Positions 15,136 through 22,138 of a stretch of 23,724 nt of DNA are shown here, piece by piece. The translations under genes and the position numbers were made by a program. The notes under the pieces were generated by a model that ran no database searches, was not told where the DNA came from, and saw nothing but the letters and a program-made list of their open reading frames with translations. The first letter of the stretch is position 1. Every line of letters starts with the position of its first letter. The stretch is from a virus. The DNA lies in the IMG/VR virus record IMGVR_UViG_3300040801_002409, positions 1 through 23,724 of that record. One strand, 5' to 3'.

Positions 15136-15627
15136 GTTGCCTCCTTTGGCGTGCTGGCTAGCCACAAGGGGTTCGTAGCCAAGCATCGCGGGAACGGTGC
15201 ACAGGGCGATGTTGTAAACCTCTAACACCCTGTTGTTTTCGTCTTCATCCCACACGGGTGAGATGTACCTGTATTCGCGGTTTTGGATGTACCTCTGAGC
15301 ATCAGGCGTCCAGCGCATGTTCACAGCCCACAGGCCATCACTGCGCACTTCCAGCTCAAACCATCCTGCCGCCCTGGCATCGTCTGGGCTTGCCCAAGGG
15401 TTCATAACGCTGTGGTTGTAGTCGATGTTGAGGTCGTGGCCGCGACTGGCATAATTCGCCATGACTTGGGCGGCGGCGATGTCGTCAAAAATGCCCGTGT
15501 GCTCATTGAAGCCCATCCAACGAGCCTTGAATTCCCCCATAGGGAACAGCCTGAACTCGGTTGGAACGGTGACGTTTTCGGGTGAATCCCGACTGAGGGT
15601 TTCAGCAGTAGCCAAAACGGCTTTCAT
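14635..15627 (-). CDS. Capsid maturation protease (Mu gpI-like), protease-scaffold precursor
   Basis: 330 aa. Clear start: ATG at 15627 with AGGAGG at 15633-15638. Residues ~20-160 match the Mu-like protease family: LNIDYNHSV (67-74, with D69 and H72), AAGWFELEVRSDGLWAVNMR (86-105), WTPDAQRYI, then REYRYISPVW (117-126) and LCTVPAMLG. The remaining ~165 residues are Ala/Gln/Glu-rich helix and end AxxKGGN; this part is the scaffold. It lies directly before the major capsid gene. By analogy to Mu, it acts inside the procapsid, then cuts the scaffold. Catalytic residues cannot be proven from sequence alone. Confidence 0.9.
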   Translation of the reverse strand: MKAVLATAETLSRDSPENVTVPTEFRLFPMGEFKARWMGFNEHTGIFDDIAAAQVMANYASRGHDLNIDYNHSVMNPWASPDDARAAGWFELEVRSDGLWAVNMRWTPDAQRYIQNREYRYISPVWDEDENNRVLEVYNIALCTVPAMLGYEPLVASQHAKGGNMKALLAALGMSETQNENDAVARISALSQLETDILAATGAANVEQAQGTLTAWRQAHTQLASVTAQLENAQAQLVAQERGTLIASALDEGKLTPALKPWAEKAPLETLKSFLAAAPKFIPEETKAPNTSAATHKSWADMTPQERHNLYVSDIDTYRALKASATKGGN

Positions 15628-15638
15628 ATCAACCTCCT

Positions 15639-15666
15639 AAAACCTGCCAGCTAAGCCGCTAGCTAG
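15639..15666 (-). promoter_or_regulatory. Hairpin and short U-run before the protease ribosome site
   Basis: Minus-strand CTAGCTA, loop GCGGCT, TAGCTGG (7 bp with one wobble that pairs only in minus RNA), then CAGGTTTT directly followed by AGGAGG and the protease ATG. A second hairpin (AAGTCTGT, loop AAAA, ACAGATTT) lies at 15670-15689. The 112-bp gap between 15628 and 15739 is one of the few clear intergenic spaces in the structural operon and may hold a promoter (TTATAC about 50 bp upstream of the start codon, no good -35). Confidence 0.35.
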
Positions 15667-15739
15667 GTTAAATCTGTTTTTACAGACTTGTTAGGTATAA
15701 GAACCCTTGGGAAAATTTTGAGGGGGCTTAAAACGGCTC

Positions 15740-15973
15740 TCAGTGCGTGGGGTGGTTGGCGAGTTTTTGCTCGAGCCACTCAATGTTCTGTTTCAGCAGA
15801 TTAACAACATCCGCTCGGCACGTTGGACGCTTGATGTCGTTTTGCCGCTTAGCAATACTCTCAGCCATATCCCAAGCCTTCCAAAAAGCACGGTTGGCTG
15901 GCGTACTGGTTTCAAACTCACCAAGCAAAAACTTCTTGGCGTCAATCTCAGCTTTCAGATTCTGTGGATTCAA
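15740..15973 (-). CDS. Small hypothetical head-module protein
   Basis: An open frame between the MuF-type gene and the protease. The first ATG (16060) would overlap the upstream gene by 113 nt with no ribosome site. A TTG at 15973 with AGGA five bases upstream gives 77 aa and a 26-nt overlap, so I prefer it. The protein is helical and basic: LKAEIDAKKFLLGEFETS, NRAFWKAWDMAESIAKRQND, then VVNLLKQNIEWLEQKLA, which reads as coiled coil. I do not recognise a family. It could be a minor head or scaffold-associated factor. The start is uncertain. Confidence 0.5.
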   Translation of the reverse strand: MNPQNLKAEIDAKKFLLGEFETSTPANRAFWKAWDMAESIAKRQNDIKRPTCRADVVNLLKQNIEWLEQKLANHPTH

Positions 15974-16649
15974 TTTTGTCCTGCACACTCTCTGCAATGC
16001 TTGGGTGGTATTCCTTGGTTGCAGGCGGGGCAAATGTTGGGCGCTCACGCCAGCCTGCATCAGGTGTCTGGGTGGTGGGGTTTTCGGTGATACCCCTGGC
16101 GTTGGCTTCAGCCTCAGTCAGCGAGCGCACCCCGCTGCGGCAGTTGAAATGGTTTGGCGGATAGCGACTATCCCACCAGGCATCATCCGCAGGCAACAGT
16201 GTTCCGTTGAGGTTGCGGCAGACCGTACTCGTTCGCCCATCAATCAATGCGTCATACAGCCAAAACGGACGTGCCCGCAGCACTGCGGGGTTGGTTTGTT
16301 GTTGGTAGCGGCCTGCGGCGTAGGCGCTCTGAATGTTCGTGCGAAAGATGGTTTCCATGCGGTAAACAGGGTCAGTCACCCGCTCATCGTCTAACCATCG
16401 CGCCATCAGTTCGCCCGCAACATCGTTTTGGAATTCAGCCAGCGTCGTGCCTTCAGCTAGTGCCTTGTCAATTGCCAGCATGATGTCGTTGATGAGGTCA
16501 GCCTCAGAGATGTGACTTATCCAGAACGCTCGAGCACGCACCTGCGATTCAAGTGCAGCGGCTTCTTCACGTGTCATCGGCACTTTCTCCCGAAACCACG
16601 CGATAGCCTCTTCAAAGTCAACTGGATTAAACGGTGCATCCCACGCCAT
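15948..16649 (-). CDS. Phage head morphogenesis protein (Mu gpF / SPP1 gp7 family)
   Basis: 233 aa. ATG at 16649 overlaps the portal stop (TAATG). The N-terminal ~120 residues are helical (NPVDFEEAIAWFREKVP, then METIFRTNIQSAYAAGRYQQ). Residues ~133-174 carry the MuF signature: DALIDGRTSTVCRNLNG (C144), then W-x-x-x-PPNHFNCRSGV with H167, C170 and R171. This pattern defines the SPP1 gp7 / MuF family of minor capsid proteins attached to the portal. It lies directly after the portal gene, as in Mu (gp30). It is thought to act inside the procapsid at the portal vertex. Confidence 0.93.
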   Translation of the reverse strand: MAWDAPFNPVDFEEAIAWFREKVPMTREEAAALESQVRARAFWISHISEADLINDIMLAIDKALAEGTTLAEFQNDVAGELMARWLDDERVTDPVYRMETIFRTNIQSAYAAGRYQQQTNPAVLRARPFWLYDALIDGRTSTVCRNLNGTLLPADDAWWDSRYPPNHFNCRSGVRSLTEAEANARGITENPTTQTPDAGWRERPTFAPPATKEYHPSIAESVQDKIESTESES

Positions 16650-18223
16650 TACTGGGTGTCCTCAATGACGGCATAGCGCCCCGCAAAATGTGACATCAAC
16701 AGCGCCCGCCGGAAAACATCCGCAAACGCTGACGGGTCAGACTCGGCATACAAATCAGCTAACGCGGTGCGCATTTCGTCGTAGTCCTGAGCTAAATCAA
16801 TGATTTCACGCACCCTTTCAGTGAACTCACCAAAGACAGGCGCACCCTCAGCGGCAGCGGCGTCGGCAACGTTGTCAACGTACATCTGCCCTTCAATGAA
16901 TCCTTGGGCACTATCAGCGCTGTCACCACTTGCCAAGCGCACTCGCTGCCGGTTCAGACTGGCGGTTTCAGGTTCTTCAGGCTGTTCAGGTTCTTCTTCT
17001 GGGTCTTCTTCAGGTGTTGGCGGCTCAGACTCAGGTGGTGGTGGTATCTCATCCTCAGCCAGTAGCGGGATGTTGAGGCGTTCTGCCACCTCTCGCAAGT
17101 CAACAGGCACGCCGTTGCGTGACAAGTTGGCAAGTTTAGTTAGGGCGTCAGCAGCAGTGTTGACGGTTTCTGCGATGGCTTTGTCATCAGCAGGTGGGTC
17201 ACTGTCCCAGAGCGCCCACGGTGTCCACTCGGCATTGCCAAAATTGAATTCTGTCCAATGCCGCAAGGCTTGCTCGTGCAGGATGGTGGCCAGTGATTCG
17301 GTATCGCTTTCGAGCAAGTCAGCCCGTACCGACTCATGCACCCGCGCCGCTGCGAGCGACCCGCCACCCACTTCTGTGGTGAGGTTTTGCCCCAACGCGC
17401 TCACGGCGATGGCGGTATTTGCCCAAGAAATAAGCCGATCGAAGCCGTCACTGGTTTGGGCGGATGCTTCGACGAGTTCAAACGAGTAGCCATCAGGGAC
17501 GGCGATAGCGGCGTTACTACCGAGGCTGAACAGTTGCTCGAGAAACTTTTCCTTGTCCTCAGTTTTGGCACCAGCAGGTGTGTGCCCCACCTTGGTAGGG
17601 CTGCCGTGCACCTCGCTATAACCTTGCCAGTCTTTAACAGCAAAATGCTTCGCCAACCACGGCAGCGCCAAGCCACGAACCAGCCCACTTGCCCACGGGC
17701 GAGCATCGTTGTAGGGCGTGTAAAGCAGCCACTTGCCATCGCCCGGCGTGATGGTGATGCGTTCAAACTTGGTGTGTAAGTACCAGACATTCAGCTCAGC
17801 GTCGTACTCGAGCCGACTCGGGTGCCAGATTTTCAGCTTGGGTAGCACCCGCCCCCGCCGCTGAAACCACACCAACTCACCCACGCACACCCCAACCAAC
17901 AGACCATACCGGTGCAACTCAGCCAAGGCTTTTTCAGGGAACATATCCCAGAAATCCTCTTCTAGTGCCTCAGCAATGCGTTTACTGCGAGCGGCGTCAT
18001 CGGCTGGCTCAAAGGACATGTTTAGCCCCAGTACGCCGTTCACGCGATTGGAGAGTGTGGGTTGTACGCGGTCGTCGCCCAACAGGGCATCAGCCAGCAG
18101 GCTAGCTTGTTGCAACTTGCCAGACATCAACATCGTCAGGGCAGAACTCACCAGCGCGGGTGTCCACGACTGATGAAAACGTATAGCAGGCTGGTCATAG
18201 GCATTTTTGAGTGACGTCTTCAA
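16649..18223 (-). CDS. Portal protein (Mu gp29-like, DUF935)
   Basis: 524 aa. Start is a TTG at 18223 overlapping the terminase stop (TTGA), with AGGAGG nine bases upstream. The N-terminus shows the DUF935 pattern: QPAIRFHQSWTPALVSSALT, then ASLLADALLGDDRVQPTLSN and RVNGVLGLNMSFEP. Further on: the wing-like LHRYGLLVGVCVGELVW, LKIWHPSRLEYD, WLAKHFAVKDWQGYSEVHGS, and ALGQNLTTEVGGGSLAAARV, all typical of Mu-type portals. An acidic, proline-rich linker (residues ~391-420) precedes a C-terminal helical domain. It forms the dodecameric DNA channel at one vertex. Confidence 0.92.
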   Translation of the reverse strand: MKTSLKNAYDQPAIRFHQSWTPALVSSALTMLMSGKLQQASLLADALLGDDRVQPTLSNRVNGVLGLNMSFEPADDAARSKRIAEALEEDFWDMFPEKALAELHRYGLLVGVCVGELVWFQRRGRVLPKLKIWHPSRLEYDAELNVWYLHTKFERITITPGDGKWLLYTPYNDARPWASGLVRGLALPWLAKHFAVKDWQGYSEVHGSPTKVGHTPAGAKTEDKEKFLEQLFSLGSNAAIAVPDGYSFELVEASAQTSDGFDRLISWANTAIAVSALGQNLTTEVGGGSLAAARVHESVRADLLESDTESLATILHEQALRHWTEFNFGNAEWTPWALWDSDPPADDKAIAETVNTAADALTKLANLSRNGVPVDLREVAERLNIPLLAEDEIPPPPESEPPTPEEDPEEEPEQPEEPETASLNRQRVRLASGDSADSAQGFIEGQMYVDNVADAAAAEGAPVFGEFTERVREIIDLAQDYDEMRTALADLYAESDPSAFADVFRRALLMSHFAGRYAVIEDTQ

Positions 18224-19512
18224 AGTGCTGCCCTCCTATCCACCCTGCGGGGTGCGGTGTGACTTTCAAAGGGTTGTGGGGTGTCGCTGCTAGCAGCATG
18301 CAACGCTAGTGCTAGTGCCCAAAACTCATCAGCGTGCCCGCGACTGTCGCGCTCAGCGTCAAAGCGAACATTGCCGGCAGGGGTGACGATTCTGCGAACG
18401 CTGTGTAAGCTCTCGCGGATGTCGTGCTGGTTGCGGGGGGTACGAATAGTGCGGTCTTCGTAGGCGCGTCGCAGCGTCAGAGCGAGGTTGCCTTTGACGT
18501 TGTTGGTGAATTTCACGCCCTCAACCTTGTAACCCCAGTCGGCGAATGCTTCTTCAGCAAGTTGCTCACCGAGGCCGGTAGCATCAATACAACAACGCTC
18601 AGCAAGGGGCATGAGGCCATAGAGCACATCACGCTGATCGGCGAACTTCACACCCTTCATGCGGATGACCTTGGCCGTCCAATAGACATCACCAACCTTT
18701 TCCAGTACCCATATCACGCTCAAATCGCGGTGACGTCCTACGTCAAAGCCGATGTAATACTGGCGATCGGCAAACAACTGGCTGTCAATCGCTGCCGCGT
18801 CGTCTTCTGCTGAGATGAGCATTTCGTACGTCAGGTAGGCGGTGTTCTCCTCCAAAAATTCCAGGAGATACTCTTGCTGCCACGCCTCAGGGTCGTTTAA
18901 ACCCAAGCGCAACTCTTCAGGGTCAACCTCCAACCCATCTCGTACAGCGTCGTAAATGTCAACGCGGTGCTTATTCCACACATCCGTCTGCCAAAGCTCA
19001 TAAAACTTATTGCTCTTGCCGTTGGGCGTGCTCACCACGCGGATTTTCAAGTCACTACGGCGAGTAATCGACGGGAACAACGCCGCCCATATTGCCCGCG
19101 AGTCGTCGTGGAAGGCGAATTCGTCAAGCACAACATTCGAGGTATAACCACGTGCTGTACGCGGGTTCGCAGGTAGAAAAATCAAACGGCTACCGTTGTG
19201 AAGTTGAATTTTGAGCTGTGTGAAAGTCGTGCCGTCCCCATGGCGAAACGTGTCGGTATCCTCTTCGATCTGGTTGGCGGCGTAGTGAATGGCGTCAAGG
19301 TGCACTTTGACCTTTTCAGCCAGTTCTAACGCTTGCCGTTCACCCGCCGAGAGAAATACCCAGTTGCTTTGGGCTTCGACTACATCCAAGCCAGACTCGA
19401 GCGTTGTCGTGAAACTCTTACCCGTTTGACGTGACCACATGCCAATCTTGAAGCGAGACGTGTCCTGAATGTACCGCCGCTGATAGGGCAGTAAAATCCC
19501 GCCCTCAGACAT
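18220..19512 (-). CDS. Terminase large subunit (Mu gp28-like)
   Basis: 430 aa. ATG at 19512 overlaps the HU gene stop (TGATG). ATPase: Walker A SRQTGKS (27-33), Walker B VVLDEF (127-132, D130 and E131), and the coupling motif VVSTPNG (159-165). Nuclease: IGFDVGRHRD (D257, D263), CCIDATGLGEQ (D310) and GHADEFWALALALHA (D395), the acids expected of the RNase H-like packaging nuclease. Every key residue is present, so the enzyme should be active. It pumps DNA into the procapsid through the portal encoded next door. The overall type is that of Mu-like phages. Confidence 0.95.
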   Translation of the reverse strand: MSEGGILLPYQRRYIQDTSRFKIGMWSRQTGKSFTTTLESGLDVVEAQSNWVFLSAGERQALELAEKVKVHLDAIHYAANQIEEDTDTFRHGDGTTFTQLKIQLHNGSRLIFLPANPRTARGYTSNVVLDEFAFHDDSRAIWAALFPSITRRSDLKIRVVSTPNGKSNKFYELWQTDVWNKHRVDIYDAVRDGLEVDPEELRLGLNDPEAWQQEYLLEFLEENTAYLTYEMLISAEDDAAAIDSQLFADRQYYIGFDVGRHRDLSVIWVLEKVGDVYWTAKVIRMKGVKFADQRDVLYGLMPLAERCCIDATGLGEQLAEEAFADWGYKVEGVKFTNNVKGNLALTLRRAYEDRTIRTPRNQHDIRESLHSVRRIVTPAGNVRFDAERDSRGHADEFWALALALHAASSDTPQPFESHTAPRRVDRRAAL

Positions 19513-19814
19513 CAGTACGGCGTTTTCTCGCAGGCTTCCTTGAAGGCTTTGCCGGCTTTGAAGGCAGGGTAGTCACTCGCTGGAATTTTGATGCGCTCAG
19601 TCGTGCCAGGTTTGACCCCGCTGCGCTCTTTGCGGCGGCGTAGCTCAAATGTCCCAAACCCCGTCAACGCCACACTGTCACCTTGGGACACGGCACTCTG
19701 GATTTCCCCCAAAAAGCTGTCAATGACGCTCTTGGTGTGGGCTTTGGTGATGCCAACTTCAGCAGAAATCGAATCAACCAAGTCGGCTTTGCTAATGCGT
19801 TTGCTCGTGCTCAT
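19512..19814 (-). CDS. HU-family DNA-binding protein
   Basis: 100 aa. ATG at 19814 overlaps the upstream stop (ATGA) and has AGGAGG before it. It is a full-length HU/IHF protein: helical dimerisation half (SKADLVDSISAEVGITKAHT), then the signature ALTGFGTFELRRRKERSG (GFGTF at 52-56), the DNA-bending arm with VKPGT (P69), and FKAGKAFKEA at the end. HU-like proteins bend DNA non-specifically. Finding it between the small- and large-terminase-type genes suggests a role in the packaging substrate, but a general nucleoid or regulatory role cannot be excluded. Confidence 0.93.
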   Translation of the reverse strand: MSTSKRISKADLVDSISAEVGITKAHTKSVIDSFLGEIQSAVSQGDSVALTGFGTFELRRRKERSGVKPGTTERIKIPASDYPAFKAGKAFKEACEKTPY

Positions 19815-20404
19815 GCGTCCTCCTGTGGGATAAGTCCATACACTTGCTCACGAATGGTGGCAAGAATTTCGGGGCTAATGCCTTTTTCGTTCAGTTTGCT
19901 GGTCAGTTTTTCGTCAATTTCTTGTACGGTTTGCTTGGTAAGGAGCGCTTCTGCCCGCTCTAGGTGCAGCGCATTGCGGGCGGCGTCATTCATCAGCCGC
20001 AGCACCTGCACAGGGTTTAACTCCGCGAGGTCGTCATCATCCAAGCGGTCAAGCATCTTGAGTCCCTTGCTGATGAGGATGTTCGTAAACACGCTCGGCA
20101 AGGTCAGTTTTCGGCCTGTTGCCTCGGCAATGGCGTCCATCTGGCGTTGGGTTTCGAGGTAGGTTTGCCAACTGGGTTTGACGTGGTTGTTGTAGTGACG
20201 CCCCAGGGCCGCCCTGCTGATGGTGGGACCTGAGGCATTGGCAAACGAAATAATCTCGTCGTAGGTCATGCGCTCGTCGTTTTCTAGGCTGCGCTCTTCG
20301 CCCACGAGCATGAGGTCGATGTTGTCGCGTTCAGGGTGGCGGCAGACGGTGCAGCGGCGACTGTGGAGCTTGAAAGCAGCGTAGTCGGCAGTGTTGATAG
20401 TCAT
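19811..20404 (-). CDS. Small terminase-like DNA-binding protein with C2H2-type motif (Mu gp27 position)
   Basis: 197 aa from ATG 20404, which overlaps the upstream stop as ATGA and has a GAGAAGGGG site. An upstream in-frame start at 20482 would run 82 bases into the neighbour and is unlikely. Residues 18-74 show C18-x2-C21 in RRCTVCRHPERDNIDLML and RHYNNHVKPSW with H70 and H74, an arrangement (C-x2-C-HPER ... S-x-x-ALGRH-x-x-NH) seen in phage helix-turn-helix proteins next to large terminases. The C-terminal part is helical (LMNDAARNALHLERAEALLT). The position matches Mu gp27 (DUF3486). DNA recognition for packaging is inferred. Confidence 0.75.
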   Translation of the reverse strand: MTINTADYAAFKLHSRRCTVCRHPERDNIDLMLVGEERSLENDERMTYDEIISFANASGPTISRAALGRHYNNHVKPSWQTYLETQRQMDAIAEATGRKLTLPSVFTNILISKGLKMLDRLDDDDLAELNPVQVLRLMNDAARNALHLERAEALLTKQTVQEIDEKLTSKLNEKGISPEILATIREQVYGLIPQEDA

Positions 20405-20676
20405 GATTGCCCCTTCTCCAACAGCCAAAACAGCACCCAGATGATGAAAATATCGCCCACCAACATGATGAGCGATATCCAAAACAGTGAGCGCAGCGGC
20501 ACGTGCCTCGAGCGAGAAATACTAGAAATCGTCCGCTGCAATTCACTCAAAGACTCATCGAGCAGCTCAAAACGAAACCGCATCGACAGTCCAAACGTCT
20601 TCAGGGTGTCTTCAAAAGCATCCATGCGCCTGTCAGTACGGCGGCGATCGTATTGCTCCTTGTCCTCCGGTGGCAT
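20401..20676 (-). CDS. Small coiled-coil protein with C-terminal membrane helix
   Basis: 91 aa. ATG at 20676 follows two bases after the upstream stop; no strong ribosome site, so coupling is likely. The N-terminal half is charged helix (DKEQYDRRRTDRRMDAFEDT, then LDESLSELQRTIS). Residues ~62-86 form one membrane helix (SLFWISLIMLVGDIFIIWVL). The small Mu genes upstream of gp27 include membrane/coiled-coil proteins (gp25, DUF2730) but with the opposite order, so homology is not claimed. It might be a holin-like or structural accessory protein. Function unknown. Confidence 0.6.
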   Translation of the reverse strand: MPPEDKEQYDRRRTDRRMDAFEDTLKTFGLSMRFRFELLDESLSELQRTISSISRSRHVPLRSLFWISLIMLVGDIFIIWVLFWLLEKGQS

Positions 20677-20678
20677 GC

Positions 20679-21023
20679 TTAGCGCCGTTTACTGAACTTC
20701 ACGCCCGCGTCTTCAATGCTGCCTTCAACAAGGTCAGTTCCAAGCGAGAGGATACGCACTGCACTCCAGCCGCCCGTGCCGTCGTTAAGCCACTGCACCT
20801 GCACGTACCCCTTGCTTTCGAGATAGCGCAATAGGGCGTTGAGTTCGTCATCAGGCGGGCGCACGGCCTGCTGCTCGAGCGTCGTCACAATCACCTGATA
20901 GTTGAGTAGCGTGGGGTCGTCTGGGTTGATGGGGTCACTTTGCTCGGCTAAATACAAAAACCTCATGATGTAACCGCGTAGCATTTTTGCCCGACTCGGT
21001 GAGCCGCGCTTGAATATGGACAT
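20679..21023 (-). CDS. Winged-helix-like protein (Mu gp26-neighbourhood family)
   Basis: 114 aa. ATG at 21023 with a strong AAGGAGGG site. The layout is helix (KMLRGYIMRFLYLAEQ), helix (NYQVIVTTLEQQAV), helix (DDELNALLRYLESKGYVQVQ) and a beta wing (GWSAVRILSLGTDLVEGSIE) ending GVKFSKRR. Helix-helix-L-x-x-L-x-x-x-G-(Y/L)-V, then (T/S)-x-G-x-D-(L/V)-x-E/A-G and a C-terminal GVK is the pattern of the winged-helix proteins found before gp26-gp28 in Mu-like phages (VpaChn25_0724 type). Possible DNA binding; partner or target unknown. Confidence 0.65.
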   Translation of the reverse strand: MSIFKRGSPSRAKMLRGYIMRFLYLAEQSDPINPDDPTLLNYQVIVTTLEQQAVRPPDDELNALLRYLESKGYVQVQWLNDGTGGWSAVRILSLGTDLVEGSIEDAGVKFSKRR

Positions 21024-21032
21024 ATTCCCTCC

Positions 21033-21314
21033 TTAGGGCAGCACCTGTGTCGGGTCTAAGGTGATTCCAAACAGGTTAATAACCAGCAGGGCGGCAACGG
21101 TCAAAAAGATAAGCAGTGGCTCGAGCGCCTTGAGTTTCTGCCGCCAGTCGCTGTCTTTTTGTTTATCCGCCTCGATGCGAGCCAGCAGATCAAGCGCCTG
21201 AACCTTGCCTTTGAGTTCCAACAACTCGCTGTTGTTTTGGTCTCCGAGGCTGGCGTCTAGCGTTTCTTGCAACTCGATGATGCCCCGCAAAATGTCGCGC
21301 TCTAAATCTGTCAC
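21033..21314 (-). CDS. Small coiled-coil membrane protein
   Basis: 93 aa. GTG at 21314 overlaps the upstream stop (TAGTG) with no ribosome site. Residues 1-60 are charged heptad-like helix (LERDILRGIIELQETLDASL, LELKGKVQALDLLARIEADK) and residues ~67-87 form a membrane helix (EPLLIFLTVAALLVINLFGI). A single C-terminal anchor with a cytoplasmic coiled coil resembles XhlA-type lysis accessory proteins, and it lies in a cluster with an endolysin, a lipoprotein and a membrane peptide, so a lysis role is reasonable. This is inference. Confidence 0.55.
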   Translation of the reverse strand: MTDLERDILRGIIELQETLDASLGDQNNSELLELKGKVQALDLLARIEADKQKDSDWRQKLKALEPLLIFLTVAALLVINLFGITLDPTQVLP

Positions 21315-21553
21315 TAGTCAACAGGTTTAACTTTGGCGTTGACGGTCACGCGAACGGCGGGCATCAGGTCGCTGTCTTTAAGGCTCTCAAAGGCAATGCC
21401 GATGCCCGTTTCGGTTTCCACGACGAGCACCCTGTCACCTTGGAAGCTGCTCAGTAGGTCGTTCTCGAGGGCGTACGTGTCGTGATTCCAAAGCACATAT
21501 CCGCCCGGGTGAACTACCCGCGTACCCGCCTTTCCCATCACATCTTTAGGCAC
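21314..21553 (-). CDS. Hypothetical protein
   Basis: 79 aa. The frame opens at GTG 21553, overlapping the upstream gene by 8 nt; an ATG at 21538 is the alternative start. I do not recognise it. It looks like a small beta-rich protein: TRVVHPGGYVLWNHDTYALE, then a strand RVLVVETETGIGIAFES and a final strand VRVTVNAKVK. There is no membrane segment, signal peptide or catalytic motif. It keeps the same strand and tight spacing as its neighbours, so it is probably real. Confidence 0.5.
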   Translation of the reverse strand: MPKDVMGKAGTRVVHPGGYVLWNHDTYALENDLLSSFQGDRVLVVETETGIGIAFESLKDSDLMPAVRVTVNAKVKPVD

Positions 21554-21872
21554 CGTCAGCCACCCGCTCTAACTGCTTGAGCGCCTCGCCAAACTCGCTT
21601 TCGTCAAACAAGCCGCCTAGGGTGCGATGCACCATCTGTTTCCAACCGAAAATGTTGAAGAGTTCAACAGCGGTATCGATAATCTCGCTGACACCTCGGA
21701 TGATTTTGCCGTTGAGCGTAATGCCCATTTTGGCGAAGGTTTTTACCAGAATGTCCATCGCCAAAGCCTTCTTGTTTTCGCCCTTCACCGACTCATCCGC
21801 AAACGCTTCAATTAACTCGATGACAGCGATGATGGTTGCCAAGTGTTTCATTACAAATCGCAATGTTCCCAT
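21546..21872 (-). CDS. Hypothetical helical protein
   Basis: 108 aa. ATG at 21872 follows the upstream stop with no gap; the ribosome site GAGGAGGAG is formed by the last codons (Glu-Glu-Glu) of that gene. The protein is all-helical: MKHLATIIAVIELIEAFADE, KGENKKALAMDILVKTFAKM and IIDTAVELFNIFGWKQM. The first helix is amphipathic but not clearly a membrane span. The K-K-A-x-x-x-D-I-L block followed by a second helical half recalls small phage proteins annotated as LL-H-type holins, but without a firm membrane helix I leave it unassigned. Confidence 0.6.
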   Translation of the reverse strand: MGTLRFVMKHLATIIAVIELIEAFADESVKGENKKALAMDILVKTFAKMGITLNGKIIRGVSEIIDTAVELFNIFGWKQMVHRTLGGLFDESEFGEALKQLERVADGA

Positions 21873-22052
21873 TTACTCCTCCTCTACGAGTGCCACAAGG
21901 CAGTCGATGTAAAGTTCGTAAGCGACGCTCGCGGGCACACCCTCATGAATACGAGCGTCGTAGTCCTGCTTGCAGGGTGTAGGGCGATAAATAGGCGCAG
22001 GGACACAACTAACCAGCGCCAACGTCGCCAACAAAAACGCCGCCCGTTTCAC
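21873..22052 (-). CDS. Small lipoprotein, possible o-spanin-like
   Basis: 59 aa from a GTG at 22052 that overlaps the 26-aa gene stop as GTGA; a GTG at 22064 is an alternative start with a 16-nt overlap. It begins MKRAAFLLATLALVSC: two basic residues, a hydrophobic core and the lipobox LVSC with the lipidated cysteine at residue 16. A proline-rich stretch follows (VPAPIYRPTP), then a short helical, acidic end. Outer-membrane spanins (Rz1 type) are small, proline-rich lipoproteins encoded near endolysins, which fits, but no clear inner-membrane spanin partner is visible. If the host is Gram-positive another role is needed. Confidence 0.65.
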   Translation of the reverse strand: MKRAAFLLATLALVSCVPAPIYRPTPCKQDYDARIHEGVPASVAYELYIDCLVALVEEE

Positions 22053-22129
22053 AAAATCACCCACACCAACACAATGAGCACCACCGTCAAAATGATGACG
22101 ATGTTTCTTGACTTATCGTTTTTTTTCAT
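22049..22129 (-). CDS. 26-aa single-span membrane peptide
   Basis: A tiny gene: ATG 22129 with GGAGGGG three bases before it, stop at 22049. The product is MKKNDKSRNIVIILTVVLIV then LVWVIL: five basic residues in the first eight, then an uninterrupted 17-residue hydrophobic helix reaching the C-terminus. It sits between the endolysin and the lipoprotein, whose GTG overlaps its stop, so it is likely expressed with the lysis genes. It may be a holin or antiholin-like peptide, or anchor another protein. No family is recognised. Confidence 0.6.
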   Translation of the reverse strand: MKKNDKSRNIVIILTVVLIVLVWVIL

Positions 22130-22138
22130 GTCCCCTCC

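Noticed and set aside
15747-16394. 215-aa plus-strand frame
   Set aside because: Antisense to the well-supported MuF-type gene and its neighbour; no motif and no start signal.
20405-20482. Longer N-terminus of the small terminase-like protein
   Set aside because: It would overlap the membrane protein gene by 82 bases, while ATG 20404 has a good site and an ATGA overlap.
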